This document shows positions 34,863 through 48,377 of a stretch of DNA of 64,000 nucleotides, piece by piece. The notes under the pieces are model-generated. The model had not been told where the DNA came from. It did no database searches and saw only the letters and a list, made by a program, of their open reading frames with translations. This DNA comes from Angiostrongylus vasorum. Taxonomy: Eukaryota; Nematoda; Chromadorea; Rhabditida; Metastrongylidae. The position numbers were made by a program, and so were the translations under genes. Position 1 is the first letter of the stretch; each line of letters opens with the position of its first letter. Location: positions 1,835,501 through 1,899,500 of the forward strand of contig JADANN010000256.1 in assembly GCA_018806985.1 (NCBI GenBank), read 5' to 3'.

Positions 34863-35739
34863 ATTATTACATCCAAAATAAGCTATTGTCATGGCCCAAC
34901 TATCATTTTGTCAGCGCTTTAACCTACCAGGTAATTCAAGCAATAAATGTTAAGATACAACAGCTTTCATGTTGTTGTTCTCGGCAATTGTCCCTATATT
35001 TTTAGAATTCAATTTCATCACGCGAAGAGCAATATTGATTCTCAGGGGTTCTTACTAAGTCGCAGCACTGAAGTTAAAATTGGAGATGTTGAGGAAAATG
35101 GCGTCTTCATGTTTTGCTCAAGAAGGCACACGAAAATTAAAGTTTTAGGTGGTTGCATAAATGGGTTACACCAAGCAACTTGGAATCAGACCTTATAAGA
35201 AGATTTTCATGGCTATAACGAATTGAGCAATCAGGACACATCATCTATGCAATAATAAAAAGTCGAAACTCCCTTTTTATTGGTAGGTTTTAAAAACTTT
35301 CCAACAATTAGAACTACTCAATAAAACGGGTGACATGCACTGGCTACCTTACAGAGACTCAAGCGCAGTCATGACAATGTGGAGTTCTTCTGCGCCATCT
35401 CCTAGGGCAACGCCTCCGTGTCTCTCGACACTGGTTTGAACATTACTTGTGCAATCGAATGGGATTTTAACGGATCTAAAAATTTGCAGGGAAACCACTT
35501 CACACAGCACCAAATATTTCAGTTTCGGCTAACAGTGTTACACAACTTAATAGAGTTCGCAGAGAATCTTTGAATCCGAGATCCACTTGGTCATCACATG
35601 CTCCAAAGCTATACGAGTCACCTGATAGAGATCTAATATCCTAAGAAGTGACTTTTATTAAACACTGGTTAAAAAAGCAGTAATATTCTGCATGCTTAAA
35701 CCGACATGAGGCTACTATAATGTTAGTAATGAGGTACCA

Positions 35740-36320
35740 AGCTTTTATACCTCGTGTCAGCTTAGTGGCACAGGAAATTATTGAATATTGTTACCGAGGT
35801 TTAATGAAGGCTTTTAATAAAATTCGGCTCCTAAGATATTGATTGCCACGCTACCTGCCATAAATGGAAATACTAATACTGTTGCATGTCGCACTGTCCT
35901 CCCAAAGTTGGTCACATTGGATGCGGGAAACGATCGACATCCGTACTGCTTAAAAGGGTACCGCTGACTGAAGCTAACTGTTCGAGCGGTGTTCGCTGTT
36001 TTGATTCTGCAAAGACCAGCTTGGGACCATTGACTCGGATAAACCCGACTCTAAGGATGGTGAACGCCGAGGCGCTAGCGGAATAAAAGTTTCTACACCT
36101 GCCTCGTGTCAGCTTAATCATACAGAAAATCATGGATATCAAATACTTCAATCAGGACGGGTTGTTTTCTATGAAATATTCAACTTTTCTCAAAGCCAGC
36201 ATCATCTAACCTCACCATGAATAACCAGCATCGCGTTCAGATTGCTTATTCGACGTCTTTGTCTTCTTCAGAGCCGAATTGATTCGAGTCGATTGCCCAG
36301 AGTCGTTCGACTACCCCGTT
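35740..36320. repeat. Degenerate copies of the hammerhead-like terminal repeat
   Basis: 35960-36120 (plus) and 36170-36320 (minus) share CCTCGTGTCAGCTTA and GAGTCGA blocks with other copies. The minus copy keeps GGCTCTGAAGAAGAC, but the GAAACG half is deleted. Confidence 0.45.
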
Positions 36321-36739
36321 TGGGACGACGGCATGTCGCATCGGTAAAGCATTGAAGAATTGATCAACGTCGAACGCGATGTCCTTAACCATTATGTAAT
36401 AGTGGGATTCACTTCAGGTTTCTCGGAAATTAATGCCCGATTTATAATTTTTCTACTTTTCTTCCAATTTCTCCCGTACATGCTCCAGCAACAGTCTTTT
36501 TTTCATCGAATTCGGCATTAATATGTATCAGTGAGAAGTCCAGTCTACACAGTTTACTCAACTCCATTATAACTGGATTATATTATAAGTTCCTTTTCTG
36601 AGAAATTTAAAGTTAAGAGTTCAGATGTCAAAACAGCTGTTTCGACAATCTACCACCACGAATTCAAACTCAGACATACGCATCACAAACGACTCAGAAC
36701 ATTTATGAGGTACGAGGCCAGAAAAGTGTTCACTAGTGT

Positions 36740-37530
36740 CCGGTGCGATGTTAGTGTCAGAAATTTCATCGTGGAGAGACATAACTCAATATTGAAGACA
36801 AGGAAGGTTGAGGACGTCCGCTTGCTATTGACAGCGTTCAAATGAAGGCTTTTGTGGAAGTAAATACGCTCACGACTGTTAGCAAACTTGCATAGGAGTT
36901 CAATGTAAGAACATGTTTCTCAGAGTCTGAAAGGTTGGAGAGTCGAACAGGCGGACAAACGAATGTCGCACAAATTGAGTGATTGTTAGCCGTTTTCAGT
37001 TGTCGCAGGCACTTTTTTCTGAGCGACCGGAACGATCGGTTTCTCGATAGTATTACGTAGTGCAACGAAAAAATGGATTTTCTGTGCCAACCGGTGCTAA
37101 TCTTCATAGGGATTTAGACTACGATGATGCTCCACAGCACTTCCCAATGCTTACCTTACACCTAAGGACTTGTTTGCTGACCTTTTGCTGGTTCCCGTTT
37201 GTTTAATCTGCCACAGCTTTCCGAATCTGGGTGACCCGACGTTGCGCACTGGTTAACAGCAAAGAACTAATCGTTCTCCAATATAACGCTCAGCGACGCC
37301 TTGGACAACCAACGCTACAGAAGATGAGCGAGCCCAGCTACGAAGCTTTGCCTCATATTCGCCCGACCTCTTACCTGCCGACTAAAACTTCCTCAAGCTT
37401 CTCGACAACTTCTTGTTCGAGAAAAACCACAGAAGCGGAGCTGTGACCGAAACTGCCTTGGGTGACTTCATCGCTTCAAGAAGTCGAGAATTTTTCGCAA
37501 ACGGCACAAGTAAACTTGTTTTCCGTTGGC
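36740..37530 (+). mobile_element. Mariner transposase relic
   Basis: Degraded plus-strand frames show mariner order: a catalytic segment (CNEKMDFLCQP near 37060), YNAQRRLGQPTLQKMSE (the HDNARPH region) near 37280 and EALPHIRPTSYLP near 37345. The TCDE Asp reads Asn and the HDN triad is altered, so it is inactive. Confidence 0.8.
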
Positions 37531-38074
37531 GAAAATCTGTAGATTTCAAGGATTCTTATTTCGTTTAATGGTGTTTGTAACTGAGATAGGAAACTTTAAA
37601 TATACAAGTTGAAATTAAGCATCAAATCTCAAAAGAATTAACCACCTAGTAATAGAGCTAGGGAAAAACTTAAAAAAAGGTCCAAGATATTGGATATTAC
37701 GCCATATTATAATATTACCAGGAGAATGTGGCAGGAACAAAAATCGGAAGGTAGTGCGATAACTTTGAGTACTCGAAGGCTAAGTGGTATTCATAAAGAA
37801 ACTTAGCTTCATTGACAATGTTGCTTAGTATAAGAGTTCTTCCAAATCAATTAAAAAACGGCGATTTGGGTCAGAAGACGTCCAGTAAGGATAGAAGGAG
37901 AAGGTTTAGATGCAGAGTTCTTGCTGAATTCATCTATTACACCATGCGGTTTTCTCGCACAGTAGAGAAAAAAGAAGTCCCGATCGCCGAACTTCATTCA
38001 GTTTTTGTGTCGTATCTCTACACCGACGAAACGCGCAAACGCGCAAAGGATCTTCTACAATAAAAAATAAAGGA

Positions 38075-38342
38075 TGAAGCTCTCGGCGTTGATCTATCCC
38101 TTGGGATGCGCCATGCATTCGACTTCATTAAGCATCGTTTGGAGGTGATTAAATGCATATCTGGCGTTTACAATGAGTGGCGGTGGCCTACCGAAGTCTC
38201 GAACCAGTGCTACCATTCTCCCAGACAAATCTGGTACCAGTATGCCAACCCCGCAGGTATGGAATGTTTGGTGGGTCATGGGCGCGGGGGATCGATCCTC
38301 TGTGTGTTGCAGCGCGCCACCGACCACTGCGCCACACGCATC
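38075..38342 (-). repeat. SINE-A copy
   Basis: Complete copy; tail GAAGCTCTCGGCGTTGATC at the left, box-B-like GGATCGATCC near 38289. Confidence 0.8.
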
Positions 38343-38814
38343 CATCTTCTAGAAAACAATACACAACCATAGGTTTGAGGCGACACAGTTTTTCTCATAA
38401 CTTGCTAGCAATCCGACTAGGTCTAGTAGAAATGAAATAATTAGGAAATCTGCATCTAAATAGAACCTATGAGGCAATTTTTTCCTTTCAGCAATATCTG
38501 AAAAGATTTTACATTTATTTCGCTAGAAGCTTCATTTATTCAGATTACAGCCTTTTTAAATCTCTTGCTATCGTATCTTACCTTAACTTTTTTGTTGATC
38601 AACTAGTTTTATTACCCTGTAGTAAGCCTGGGATTAGGAAGAGTGAGATAAAAAATCATCTGAATCACCTCTAGAATTTACTTGTTCATCGATGTGTCTA
38701 ATCGAATTCTGTAAAAAGCATATTAACAACCACTGTCTGCTCAAGAAGTCTACAGCTTAAATGGTTATCGTATATAGTGAAGTGAGTGTTGGAATAAAGG
38801 AATACGAAGGACAA

Positions 38815-39055
38815 AACTTTCGTCGCAGTTTAATCCCTGAGTTATGCACCATGCATTTGACCTCATCAAACATCGAGGTGGATCAATGCCTACCTAGTCT
38901 CTTTAAAAACTTACGATGGTATACCGATGTATCAATTCAATACTGCTCGCAAACAGGTTCGGCATCAATTTGCGGACCACGGAGGGCCGAAGATTTTCAT
39001 GAGGCGTGCGCCTGGGATCGCGCCACTGACAGATCGTGTGTACTGTAGTGCACCA
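38815..39055 (-). repeat. Diverged SINE-A copy
   Basis: Recognisable body (ATTTGACCTCATCAAACATC; GATGTATCAATTCAATACTG) with extensive substitution. About 0.5 kb from the preceding copy in the same orientation. Confidence 0.6.
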
Positions 39056-39751
39056 CTAAACTGTGGAAAAGTCAAAATCGCTACTATGGTCCCACTTCAC
39101 CGCCACGTTGAGCTTGGAAACGGAGCGATGGTGACACAGCGGCCCCAACTGGAAAGCCGCTCGCTGTCGTGTCAAGTTGGTATCCAACATGAATAAACTC
39201 GCTATGCATAAGTTGCATTTTAGGTGAGCTCCGGTTGTTAACGGTCAGTCGTCGCGCCGCGTCGCCACTATGACTGCTGAGCGCTGCTGCTCTTCGAAAC
39301 AGGTGAAGCTTCAATTTCATGAGTAAAAATATTAACTTTACTTGTAAAAAAGGCTTTTCTGTTATATGAAGACAGACTTGCGAGCACTTGCAATTGATCG
39401 GCAACTAATTCCTGATCCAAAGGAGTTGCATCAGTTGAACTCCAGATGATGGTTTCAATTAATGTCACGTTGAAATAACGATGAAACACTCGACGATTCG
39501 AAGTTGCGGCATACAGTCAGAAAGAGACAACCCTTCCACGCATTTCTTCTTCTTCAATTTTTTTTCAACAAAATGGCATATGAAAGCGTGAAATACCGTT
39601 TCTGGTTCAGTGGATTGTTTCCAATTGCTCGACTAAGTGCATCTCGTATGTTATCGTTTCATCTGCGATAAAAAAGGCCTGCAATCGAATGCAAAAGACT
39701 GAAAGTGTGGAATAATGGAAAAGGTGTTTTTAGCCTCCTATTATCGAGATG

Positions 39752-40022
39752 GCGCGGCTGGCGCAGTGTTCGGAGACACCCTGCAACACACACATGGGGG
39801 TTGATCCCCGCGCCCTTGGCCCACCAAGCCTTCCATGCCTCCGAGGTCGGCAAATTGGTACCGGACTTGTCAGGGAGGATAGCAGTGGTGGTTCGATACA
39901 TCGATAGGCAACCGCGAGTCATTGTAAACGCCAGACATGCATTCAATCACCTCCAAACAATGCTTACTGAAGTCGAATGCATGACGCATCCCTCAGGGAT
40001 TGATCAACGCCGAGAGCTTTAG
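39752..40022 (+). repeat. SINE-A copy
   Basis: Complete copy with box-A-like TGGCGCAGTGTTCGG and box-B-like GGGTTGATCCCC, ending CAACGCCGAGAGCTTT. Confidence 0.8.
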
Positions 40023-40927
40023 AGCTTTTATTATCGAAATAATCCGAAACTTTGCTCAATCACTTTAAATTTTTAGAACGATGGAGTAGTGAATTACAAT
40101 GGATCGCCATTGAACCACCGACAGAAAGAAATTAAGGTAAACAGTAGTGCTGGAGAATTTCTAAGTTGCTAATCGATGTTAAGTCTAGAGGATTAGCTTT
40201 ATCAAGTGGCACTGAGAATTCTTAAAAGTCAAGAAGTCGAAAATAAGAACTGTTTTTTAGTTGCTTTTAATTTCTCATTAGTGTTTTGGAAACATACGAC
40301 AAAGTTTGTTTCATCTCTTAGTATAATATTCATTAAAGATTTCGTCTAAACCGCAGAAGAGAAAGTTCTTCAAGCAGCACAAAACAAAGGTGCGTGTTTA
40401 AGAGATAGTTATGTCACTCACTCAACGATCAGTAGGATTAAGGTGATGATGAATCGGTTTACAAGTCTTTTTTGGGCTTTTTTTTAAATTGTAGATGTTT
40501 TTCAAGCAATAGTACTTATTACTATTACTCTGTAGAATGTTTAGGTAGCACGACTTCACAATACGTTTAGCCTCTAACATGACAACCTTTTATTTTGTTC
40601 CTGTGTTAACCCGACGGTGGAGCTAGTACTGCTGGTTGATTTGGGCCACAAACAATCTCGTAGTTGTTCGCTCTACACAACGCCATCATCCTCTTATGAT
40701 CGGTTTTTTTTTGTTCTTCTAAAGAAGGATCTTGAAAATGAAAAAAATTCGATTTACGAGGGCAGTATTTTAAAAATTTTGAACTGCGTAGTTCGCTTTC
40801 ATACTGTATGTACTGGTAGCATTAGATAAGACATCGTTCAAGGTTTGTTTAGCTGGTGCGTAAAATTTTCGACGTGATTATAATGCCAAATCACGTCCTA
40901 ACTGCATGGTAGTGTGCTAGGTAAAAC

Positions 40928-41320
40928 CTGATACTTGATACTTAAACGGCCCTTCCTCAATGCTTGTGCAGGCCCCAGCATAATCACAATTTATCTGAGT
41001 TTTGCTGGTTTAGCCATTGTGTTTCCTTGCAGTCCCGTGGTCAGCCTAGCCGAAGTCTGCCCCCAGGCCGTTACCACCGCAGGCAGTTGACACTCTTGTG
41101 GATCAGAGGGAGATTTGCCACCATGTAACTTTGATACCAGGACGGTACCGGATACCGGTATTGGTTTACTCTTAGCTGGGCTTTCTGATGGAAATGCCGG
41201 ACTCCCTCAGTTTGGGAAACCCTGCCGGGTGGAGCAATCCCCCTTCTGTACACCGCATGACACTCAGGAACACCTCCCTAGTCGCGATGAGGCGGTAAAT
41301 CGTTGCGAGGTAGAACACTA
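40928..41320 (-). repeat. RTE-derived non-autonomous repeat
   Basis: Family copy with GATACCAGGACGGTACCGGA near 41132 and the terminal GATGAGGCGGTAAAT block near 41286. Confidence 0.75.
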
Positions 41321-41324
41321 ATTG

Positions 41325-42405
41325 AAATGGTGATGGAGTTTTGGTTAATCACTTAATCGGTGGCTGTTGTGACAAACTCCAACGCCGCTACCTACCCTGT
41401 TCTCCTTCCTCTGCACAATTGTCCTTCGACGTCGTTTTCCTTGTTCATCGAGTGTCCTAGCTATAATGATGCATTCTATGTAATTAAGCAACCATCCATT
41501 TCTAGTTAGTCGAAATTTTTTTATTGTAAAGTAAAATTCGAGTAAAAGAAGTTGCGCAGCTTGGTTGTAAACTAGTGTTGGCCATGTTACTCTCCATGTC
41601 ACGGAAGGCGATCACACGACAATGGTACGATGTGCAAATTCTATGAGAACATAGAGAATAACATAGAGGAAAACGAAAACCGTTTTGAGGTTGTTGGTGC
41701 TGAACAAGGAACAGTGTCCGCAAGGTGTCTCGAGTATGCTGTGTTCTTCTGGTATTAACAGCATTTCATCAGCCGAAAATCTCATGGAACCCCATGGACT
41801 ATCTCCTTACTTGACGTTATAAGTGGAATCACCCAGTTTCCAAGAAATAAAAAACTACTTTTTGTTCGTCAATCGAGTTCTTATCTATTAATCACTTGAC
41901 AAATCTATTTGATCGTTCACAGGTCGTCAAAACTAGACAGCTACCATCTTTTGTTGATAAAAAGAGATCCATCACCGTTTAAACAGATTTCCATAACGGT
42001 GGCGTTTACTGGCATAGGTTTGAGGTAGTGGCAGCCATCGGTGAAATCACAGAAAATTCGTTATTTGTTGTTAGGCGGACGTTGCAAGCATGCAAAACTT
42101 CAGATAACCTAGTACCGAAATAACGCCTCGGAAATGCCGACGACGATCAATCTAGTGAAGGTGATGAACTGGAAGGATTCTATTATAAATCGATATCATT
42201 TAATACACAGAAATGTTTCGAAGTTCTTGCAAAGGCTTGAATCATCGGATAGAAGGTATAGATTTTAGGTTGACAAAGACAACGAACATAAACTCACTTC
42301 GGACTTCGGAGGATATAAAACCACTTCATCAACTGACCACTTTGAAATGCATCAAAAAAGCGTCAGTCTATTTTCCGACATTGTGGGCAACATTCATGAA
42401 ATGAT
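41325..42405. other. Intergenic DNA, nothing recognised
   Basis: No supported feature. The same applies to 35210-35735, 37545-38070, 40030-40925, 43310-44085, 46510-47655 and 48665-49425. Confidence 0.45.
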
Positions 42406-42411
42406 GTCGAC

Positions 42412-42612
42412 TTGTGTTCCCCAAATCAATTCTGTTGATGGGTGATTGCTGATGGCAGTGTTAGATAGAAAACCAGCTGAAAGAAACGCAGATCAAGGAC
42501 CCTCCATTGAGCAGTGTGTGATACGCAAGCCCCCGGAAAGAGTAATAGTGGTTCGATCTGGCTCAGTGTCCAAGTTTTGAGATTATCTCAACATCGTTAT
42601 GGTTGTATTTCA
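42412..42612 (+). repeat. SINE-C copy
   Basis: Contains TGATTGCTGATGGCAGTGTT and GTGGTTCGATCTGGCTC. Confidence 0.7.
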
Positions 42613-43039
42613 CTAAAAGTTCATTCGAAAAGTGCCATGCATTTGCATACTTGATAAACCTCAGCTCAATGAGCTGCTTGGCCTTGCAGCGAGGCCGAAC
42701 GGAGATTTCAATGCTGCCCATTGTCTCAATGGATGAGAGATTGAGGTCACACAAGTAATACGAAATGTAAGTTTCACATGGACGGTCCTCTTGAAAATCA
42801 TAGCTCCTAATAATTAATGAGGAAATTGAACTATTATGCTCTCAGTTATTATGACGAATAACTACGTTTTGCTATAGAAAAATGTTAAGGGCAAAGAAAT
42901 GAGGGAAGAAGTGAAATCCTACATAAGGCGGACCCTCATTCCTGACAGAAAGGTAAACCGGTTATCTTTGTGAAATTTTTAACCTTCGAGTTTTAAAAAG
43001 TGTTATCCATATAACAAAGTATAAAGGATAGAAAGGATA

Positions 43040-43305
43040 AAGCTCTCGGCGTTGATCAACCACTGCTGGATGTGCCATGCATTCGACTTGATTAAGCATC
43101 GTTTAAAGCTGATCGAGTGCATATTTGGCCTTCACAATGATTCGCGGTGGCCTACCGATGAATAGAGCCAGTGCTGCTATCCTCCCAGACAAGTATGGTA
43201 TCAATTTGCAGACCCCGTAGGGATGGAAGGCTTGCGGATCCTAGGGCGCCGGGACCGTTCCCATGTGTATTGCAGGGCGGCTCCGACCTCTGCGCCAGGT
43301 GCTCC
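43040..43305 (-). repeat. SINE-A copy
   Basis: Complete copy beginning AAGCTCTCGGCGTTGATC, head near 43300. Confidence 0.8.
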
Positions 43306-44089
43306 CCTATAACAAAATGTAATGCTGGCAAATTCCACTGTGTACTCAATACTGCAATGCTAATCTGAGCACTTATGAACGTTTTTTCATAACAAAACCG
43401 CTCTAAAGGCGCATTCGACTTCTTTGCTTTTTAACGCTAAAATTTAGAGAAAATAAAATATTTGCAGACATTTTCTGACGAAGGAATATTCAACTATGAA
43501 ACGTATAATGAACTGTTACAAGTAAGGGAATCCGGACGTACTACCTAGTAAGTGAATGAAAAACTATTCCGTATATAAGAGAGTGTGGTTTGCGCACCAA
43601 TTCATTCCTGCTGCCTCTAACTCTTCTTCTTCACATGTAATGATTCGAAATTATTTCATGATGGGTCTCACGATCTGCGTCACTGACAGATCTCGAGTCG
43701 ATTTCTCGCCAGGTAGTGCAGCCCGTCTGCAGCTCGTGGATGGGTGGTAAAGGCGAACAGGAAACAACACGTTACAAATCAGAGACGTTGATGAATCCAT
43801 TGGGAGAGGTTCTTGTTTCTGCTGCGCAGTTGACGTGTGCTTTCCACATGTAGGGAGATACAATCATGTATACAAGCATGCTCGTGTTAGGATTGTATCC
43901 CGCTGATCAACCGAACTGTAAGAAGTGATTCACGAGGCTGGTGGTGGTGGCATGAACTCGCTTTCGACAATTATTTTCATGTTGGTTCAAGGAAATTTTG
44001 GCAACTACCCTTCAATGATACACATCCCGACAAAGCTCGAGAAAGATAGAAGTTCTTATTTATTGCTTGAAATAACAGAAACAAAACCA

Positions 44090-44240
44090 TGTTTATAGAT
44101 TAGTGAGCCAATACGAGGTTGGTAATAAGCTTTATTTCGTTAACGTTTTGACAGCTTCGTTTTCTTCAGAACCGGGTTGACGCGAGTCGACGGTCCACAG
44201 GCGATCGTACTCTTGATGTAGCATAGAGTCGTATCCAGTG
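44090..44240 (-). repeat. Hammerhead-like terminal repeat fragment
   Basis: Minus strand 44175-44137: GGTT, CTGAAGA, then AAAACGTTAACG, so the core G of GAAA is changed. Confidence 0.5.
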
Positions 44241-44559
44241 AAGTGGACACCGCTCGAATGAGAAACCTCCACCTTCTCGACGGTGGCCTTCTTTGGAGGA
44301 CGTATTTTGATCTGTTCTCGCCATCCGATGTGATCTGCTTCTTATGGCAGCAATGCATCTTGCAGCACTCAGCATTTCATTAGCTGGCACATAGCGCAGC
44401 AATGTCTTAAAAACAGACTTTATTAAACCTCAACAACAGTAATCAATATGTTTCGGGAAGAAATTTTCCAGAAACATTATTATAGATGTTTAATGAAAGC
44501 CGGTTTTTAAGATCGGGAACAAAATTATCTTTCCCAAGACCCGTAGGAGTGCCCGGCAA

Positions 44560-45440
44560 GGCAACGTTGGTAGACAAGTACGGAATGGCTGTTGAAATCC
44601 CAGAGCCATTCTAGGCCACCTAAATCATGGATGACTTCGGTGACGATTTGTGCTTACAACGCCACGCACACTACCATTTGAATCACTCACTGAGAGCACA
44701 ACGAAGCAAGTAGAACTTCATTTAACTTGCTGAAATATGAGATCATCGCCTATTAACCACGTTACCAAATATTACCCACGTTACGCATACCAAAGAAGAA
44801 CTTTATTTCGAAACATATGGGGATAGAGTTTTCAGCGTCCGCTTCCTCGTAAACACAACTTCGGCTATGAAATCGGAGGCGCATGGTTGATGAGATGTGG
44901 ATCCAAGCAGGTTTGAGGATCTACTCGTTTATACTTCGACTTGAAGCTGTGACGAAGACTAGGAAGAGACGTTCTATATGGATTTTGAAGTTTTATATGG
45001 AACATCACACCTTTCAGAAGGTCATAAATGGCTAGTTAAGTGACAAAACTTGCCCAGAACTATAACTGAAATGTTCAATATTGTGACCAATCTAGAACGC
45101 ATTGAACAACGTGGTCGGCTGTCTGGATATATCATGATGAATAAGAACATTCATGGTAAATTACAATTTCTGAAGCCCCCATTTCCAACATTATATGTGG
45201 AAATCCCCTAACGGACAGTGCCAGAACGAAATGGACCCCATCGTACTAAATCGAATCTTTCGCTCGAAATATTTTGGAGATGTCCCAGAGATTCTTGTAG
45301 GATCTGATCAGCACCATTTACGCTCAAGATTTTCTTTTGCAAAAGAAAGATAAAAAGTCTCTAGACAACAAAGACAAGCAGAATACCCGGTTCTTCAAAC
45401 ATCTTCAATAGTGCGAAAAAAGCCTAAGGTTTGAAAATTC
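44560..45440 (+). mobile_element. RTE-1-like endonuclease fragment
   Basis: Plus-strand frames include CAYNA near 44656, YTKEELYFETYGDR-like codons near 44795, ETFYMDFEVLYGTSHLSEGH near 44970, MDPIVLNRIF near 45230 and GSDQHHLRSRFSFAKER near 45310. These correspond in order to RTE-1 endonuclease motifs, ending with the SDH box altered to SDQHH. No reverse transcriptase follows. Confidence 0.75.
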
Positions 45441-45693
45441 CTAGACGAGATCTGCTTTCAAACGCATTTGAGTACCACCAGGTTAAAGTCACACGACCTT
45501 CATTCAACAATTTATACAGGAAGTTGTGGAAGAGAAATATGTTCCTCTTCGTGTTCTTTAAGTGACCATAATCCATTGGTTAACCATAGCGTACGAGAAG
45601 AATGCAGGAAATTTTTGTTGGTGCTTTTTTGACTTGTTTCATATCTGAAACATAAGTGGAACAAATGACACAGGTAACACAACGATAAAGGAC

Positions 45694-45964
45694 TAAGCTT
45701 TCGGCGTTGATCAAACCCTGAGGGATGTGCCATGCATTCGGCTTCATTATGCATCTCGTTGGAGGTGTTGAACGCATATCTGGCCTTTACAATGACTCGC
45801 GGTGGCCTACCGATGTATCGATCGAGTGATGCTATCCTCCCTGACAAGTCTGGTATCAATCTGCGACCTCGGAGGGATGGAAGGCTTGGTGAACCACGGG
45901 AGCAGAGAACGATATCGTGTGTGTGTGTCGCAGGGCCTCTCCGACCACTGCGCCCCACGCGCCC
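45694..45964 (-). repeat. SINE-A copy
   Basis: Complete copy beginning AAGCTTTCGGCGTTGATC. Immediately upstream of the candidate plus-strand exons at 46058. Confidence 0.8.
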
Positions 45965-46057
45965 TACAGGTAACATACGGGGTATAATTCCGACGTGTCT
46001 TATTTGACTCTGCGTACATGTTTCTTTGTTAAACGTCATATTTTTTTCGTTCTTGTT

Positions 46058-46456
46058 ATGGCCATTGAGAACACGAAAACACTTGGTTCAGAAGCCAGGA
46101 ACTCAACCGCTCAGTCATCCCTAGGTTTAATTGGAACATAGTTTTTTGTGTATACCGATTATATGCAGACTTGCTCGAGAGAGGAAATAGTTTAATACAT
46201 GATGCAGTAGTAGGACCGTCAAGACTTCAAATTGACAACTACACGGCGTCTATGTGAACTCATAGTCTTCGAGATGGAATAGGAAAAAAAACAAAGGTAA
46301 TCCACCAATCCTTCTGCTTCTACATATATGCTTTTTATAGCTACACCACAACGGCTATCAGTGAAAGCTCTGCAAGGAATTTTTCAGCGATTATGGAACA
46401 CTCCTATCGTGGAGGATATTGACGAAAGTCTTACATACGAAGATCTTTCCGTCATG
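46058..46456 (+). CDS. Candidate exons of an unrecognised plus-strand gene
   Basis: ATG at 46058 opens 22 codons to a GT at 46125. Acceptor ATATGCAG then continues in frame from 46169 (LLERGNSLIHDAVVGPSRLQ), ending near 46189 or 46253. The best single exon is 46341-46456: acceptor TTTTTATAG, 38 open codons (including LQGIFQRLWNTPIVEDIDES) and a consensus donor GTAAGT. The join between the second and third exons is unresolved: the longer second exon would put the third into a frame with a stop. No homologue is recognised and a SINE-A copy lies immediately upstream. This could be a short gene, or chance splice signals. Confidence 0.3.
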
Positions 46457-47659
46457 GTAAGTAACGGCTGCAGTTAACTTTTCACAAGAAAGAGGAAGCA
46501 ACCTATTCAGAAACGCCCACTAGACCCACAGCCCTCAGAGTGCCATGTTAGTGAATTAAACACGAAAGTGCCATTCGACGTTGGAAATCATCGGCGGAAC
46601 TTCTTCATTCCCTGAACTCGAAATTCATTACTATCGTGATTCGGCGTTTAGTGGTAACTCGTTGAACTGAGTGTACTTTTGGTTGTTGGATGTTGTTTGA
46701 TTATTTGATGAACTCTTTTGGAACGCGTAACTGATTCAAAACGTCAGCACATCGATGGGAACAACGACAGTACTTTTACTGTGTTCATGAGACAAATTGA
46801 AATTGGTTATCAAGTCTTTGAACTTCGTCAATAAGTCACTAACAACTGATGAGAGTGAACTGCACATTATTTACCACGCTTGAGGGAACCTACAATTGTA
46901 TTACTCTCATAGATTTACTGGCAAAAACATGAAGGAAAGGGAGGTCAGTAAAAGCTAATAAAAAAGTGGAAAATTTGGAATAGAGGACCACATTCAGCAC
47001 GCAAAGCCACTAGCTGGGTCTAATCTCAAGCCTATTTCACAGAAATTCTTTCCTTCTTTTTTCTTCCTTCCTCGTTCCTATTGGAGAAGAGGGAAGATCA
47101 CCTATAATAACAGAAATCACGAAAGAGTGTGACTGATGGAAAGGTGTATAGCTCTCCACTTGCACCTTGACAACGCCAACACAGTTACGTTGATTACTTG
47201 CTCTTTTCTTTGAGATTGTTTAGTTCAGTCAGAAAATGGGGAAGAATTGCTGTCATAGATGTCAGTCTACCTTAACCCATTCAAATTTTCAACCAACAAG
47301 CTTTTATTACACCTCCATCATCACGTTGCACCAAAAGAGCAGAAAAAAAACCCATCGTCATTGCAACACAGCTAGAACGTTTCGTAATAAATGTCAGCTG
47401 CGAGCTTCTCAACAGAATCTTCAAGGAAATCTTCAGGAGAACTTGCTTATGAAAACTTTCTTATGAAATCTCAGCAAGTTGAAGTTTCTCACAAATGAGC
47501 CAAACAAAGTGAAGCCAGGCTTGAAATTAGAATTAAACCCATTTTACGAAAGACCCTTGCCATGATAAAGAAACAAACATACAATAGTGGACTTTTTTAA
47601 CCACAGAAACCGTATTCTGATATGCAACGAACACCAGAGGTTTCAAATGATAAAAACGA

Positions 47660-47925
47660 TAAGGCGTTCCGTATTGATCAAGCCTGAGAGATGCGCTGTG
47701 CATTCGACTTCATCAAGCATCTTGAATTTGATTGAATGCACCTATATAATGACTTGCAGTGGCCTACCAATGCATTAATTCACTGCTGTTATCCTCTCAG
47801 GGAAGTCCTGCACCAATCTCCCGACTTCAGGATGGATGCGGAGCTTCGTTAGCGCAGAGTACTTTCATTGAACCAAGTGCAACGTGTGTATTGTAGGTAA
47901 CCTCTAACCACTGCTCTCTGCGCGT
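47660..47925 (-). repeat. Diverged SINE-A copy
   Basis: Body recognisable (CATTCGACTTCATCAAGCAT; GGCCTACCAATGCATTAATT); head degraded. Confidence 0.6.
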
Positions 47926-48377
47926 CGTAAATATGGAAAATGGCGTAAAAGAGGAACTGCGTAGAAAAAGGGAAAACAGTATGGCCTACTTGTGCGCTAT
48001 CGATGAGTCCAAAATCAGAATTGAAATTTTCGACTTTACAGTATTGCCCAGCGGTTGCTATATATCTAAGACGTGAGCCTACGTGGTTCTACCGAACATT
48101 ATAAATAGTGTCTTGTGAAACAAACGAAAAAAAAACGTAGTTCGGGATCCGTAGAACTAGTGCAAACCTGCGAAAAAATATCTTATTTATGGAGTGGGTA
48201 AGAAGCATTTACGAACTGGTAATGTAATGAAGGCGATCGACAAGAGGATCAGACACAGACAAGAAGAAGAGCACAAGTGGACTCTGAAAGGGTACAAGCG
48301 TGCAATAGGGCAAACGCTGTAACATAGGAGTAATGGATTGTGGCTCACATCAAGTAGCTGTGAAAATAGCAGCTGAA

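Noticed and set aside
41900..42080. Minus-strand Cys-containing frame (CHYLKPMPVNATVMEIC)
   Set aside because: No AG acceptor within the open stretch; 36 codons between stops is not significant.
45512..46039. 175-codon minus-strand ORF
   Set aside because: Runs through a SINE-A copy; not conserved coding.
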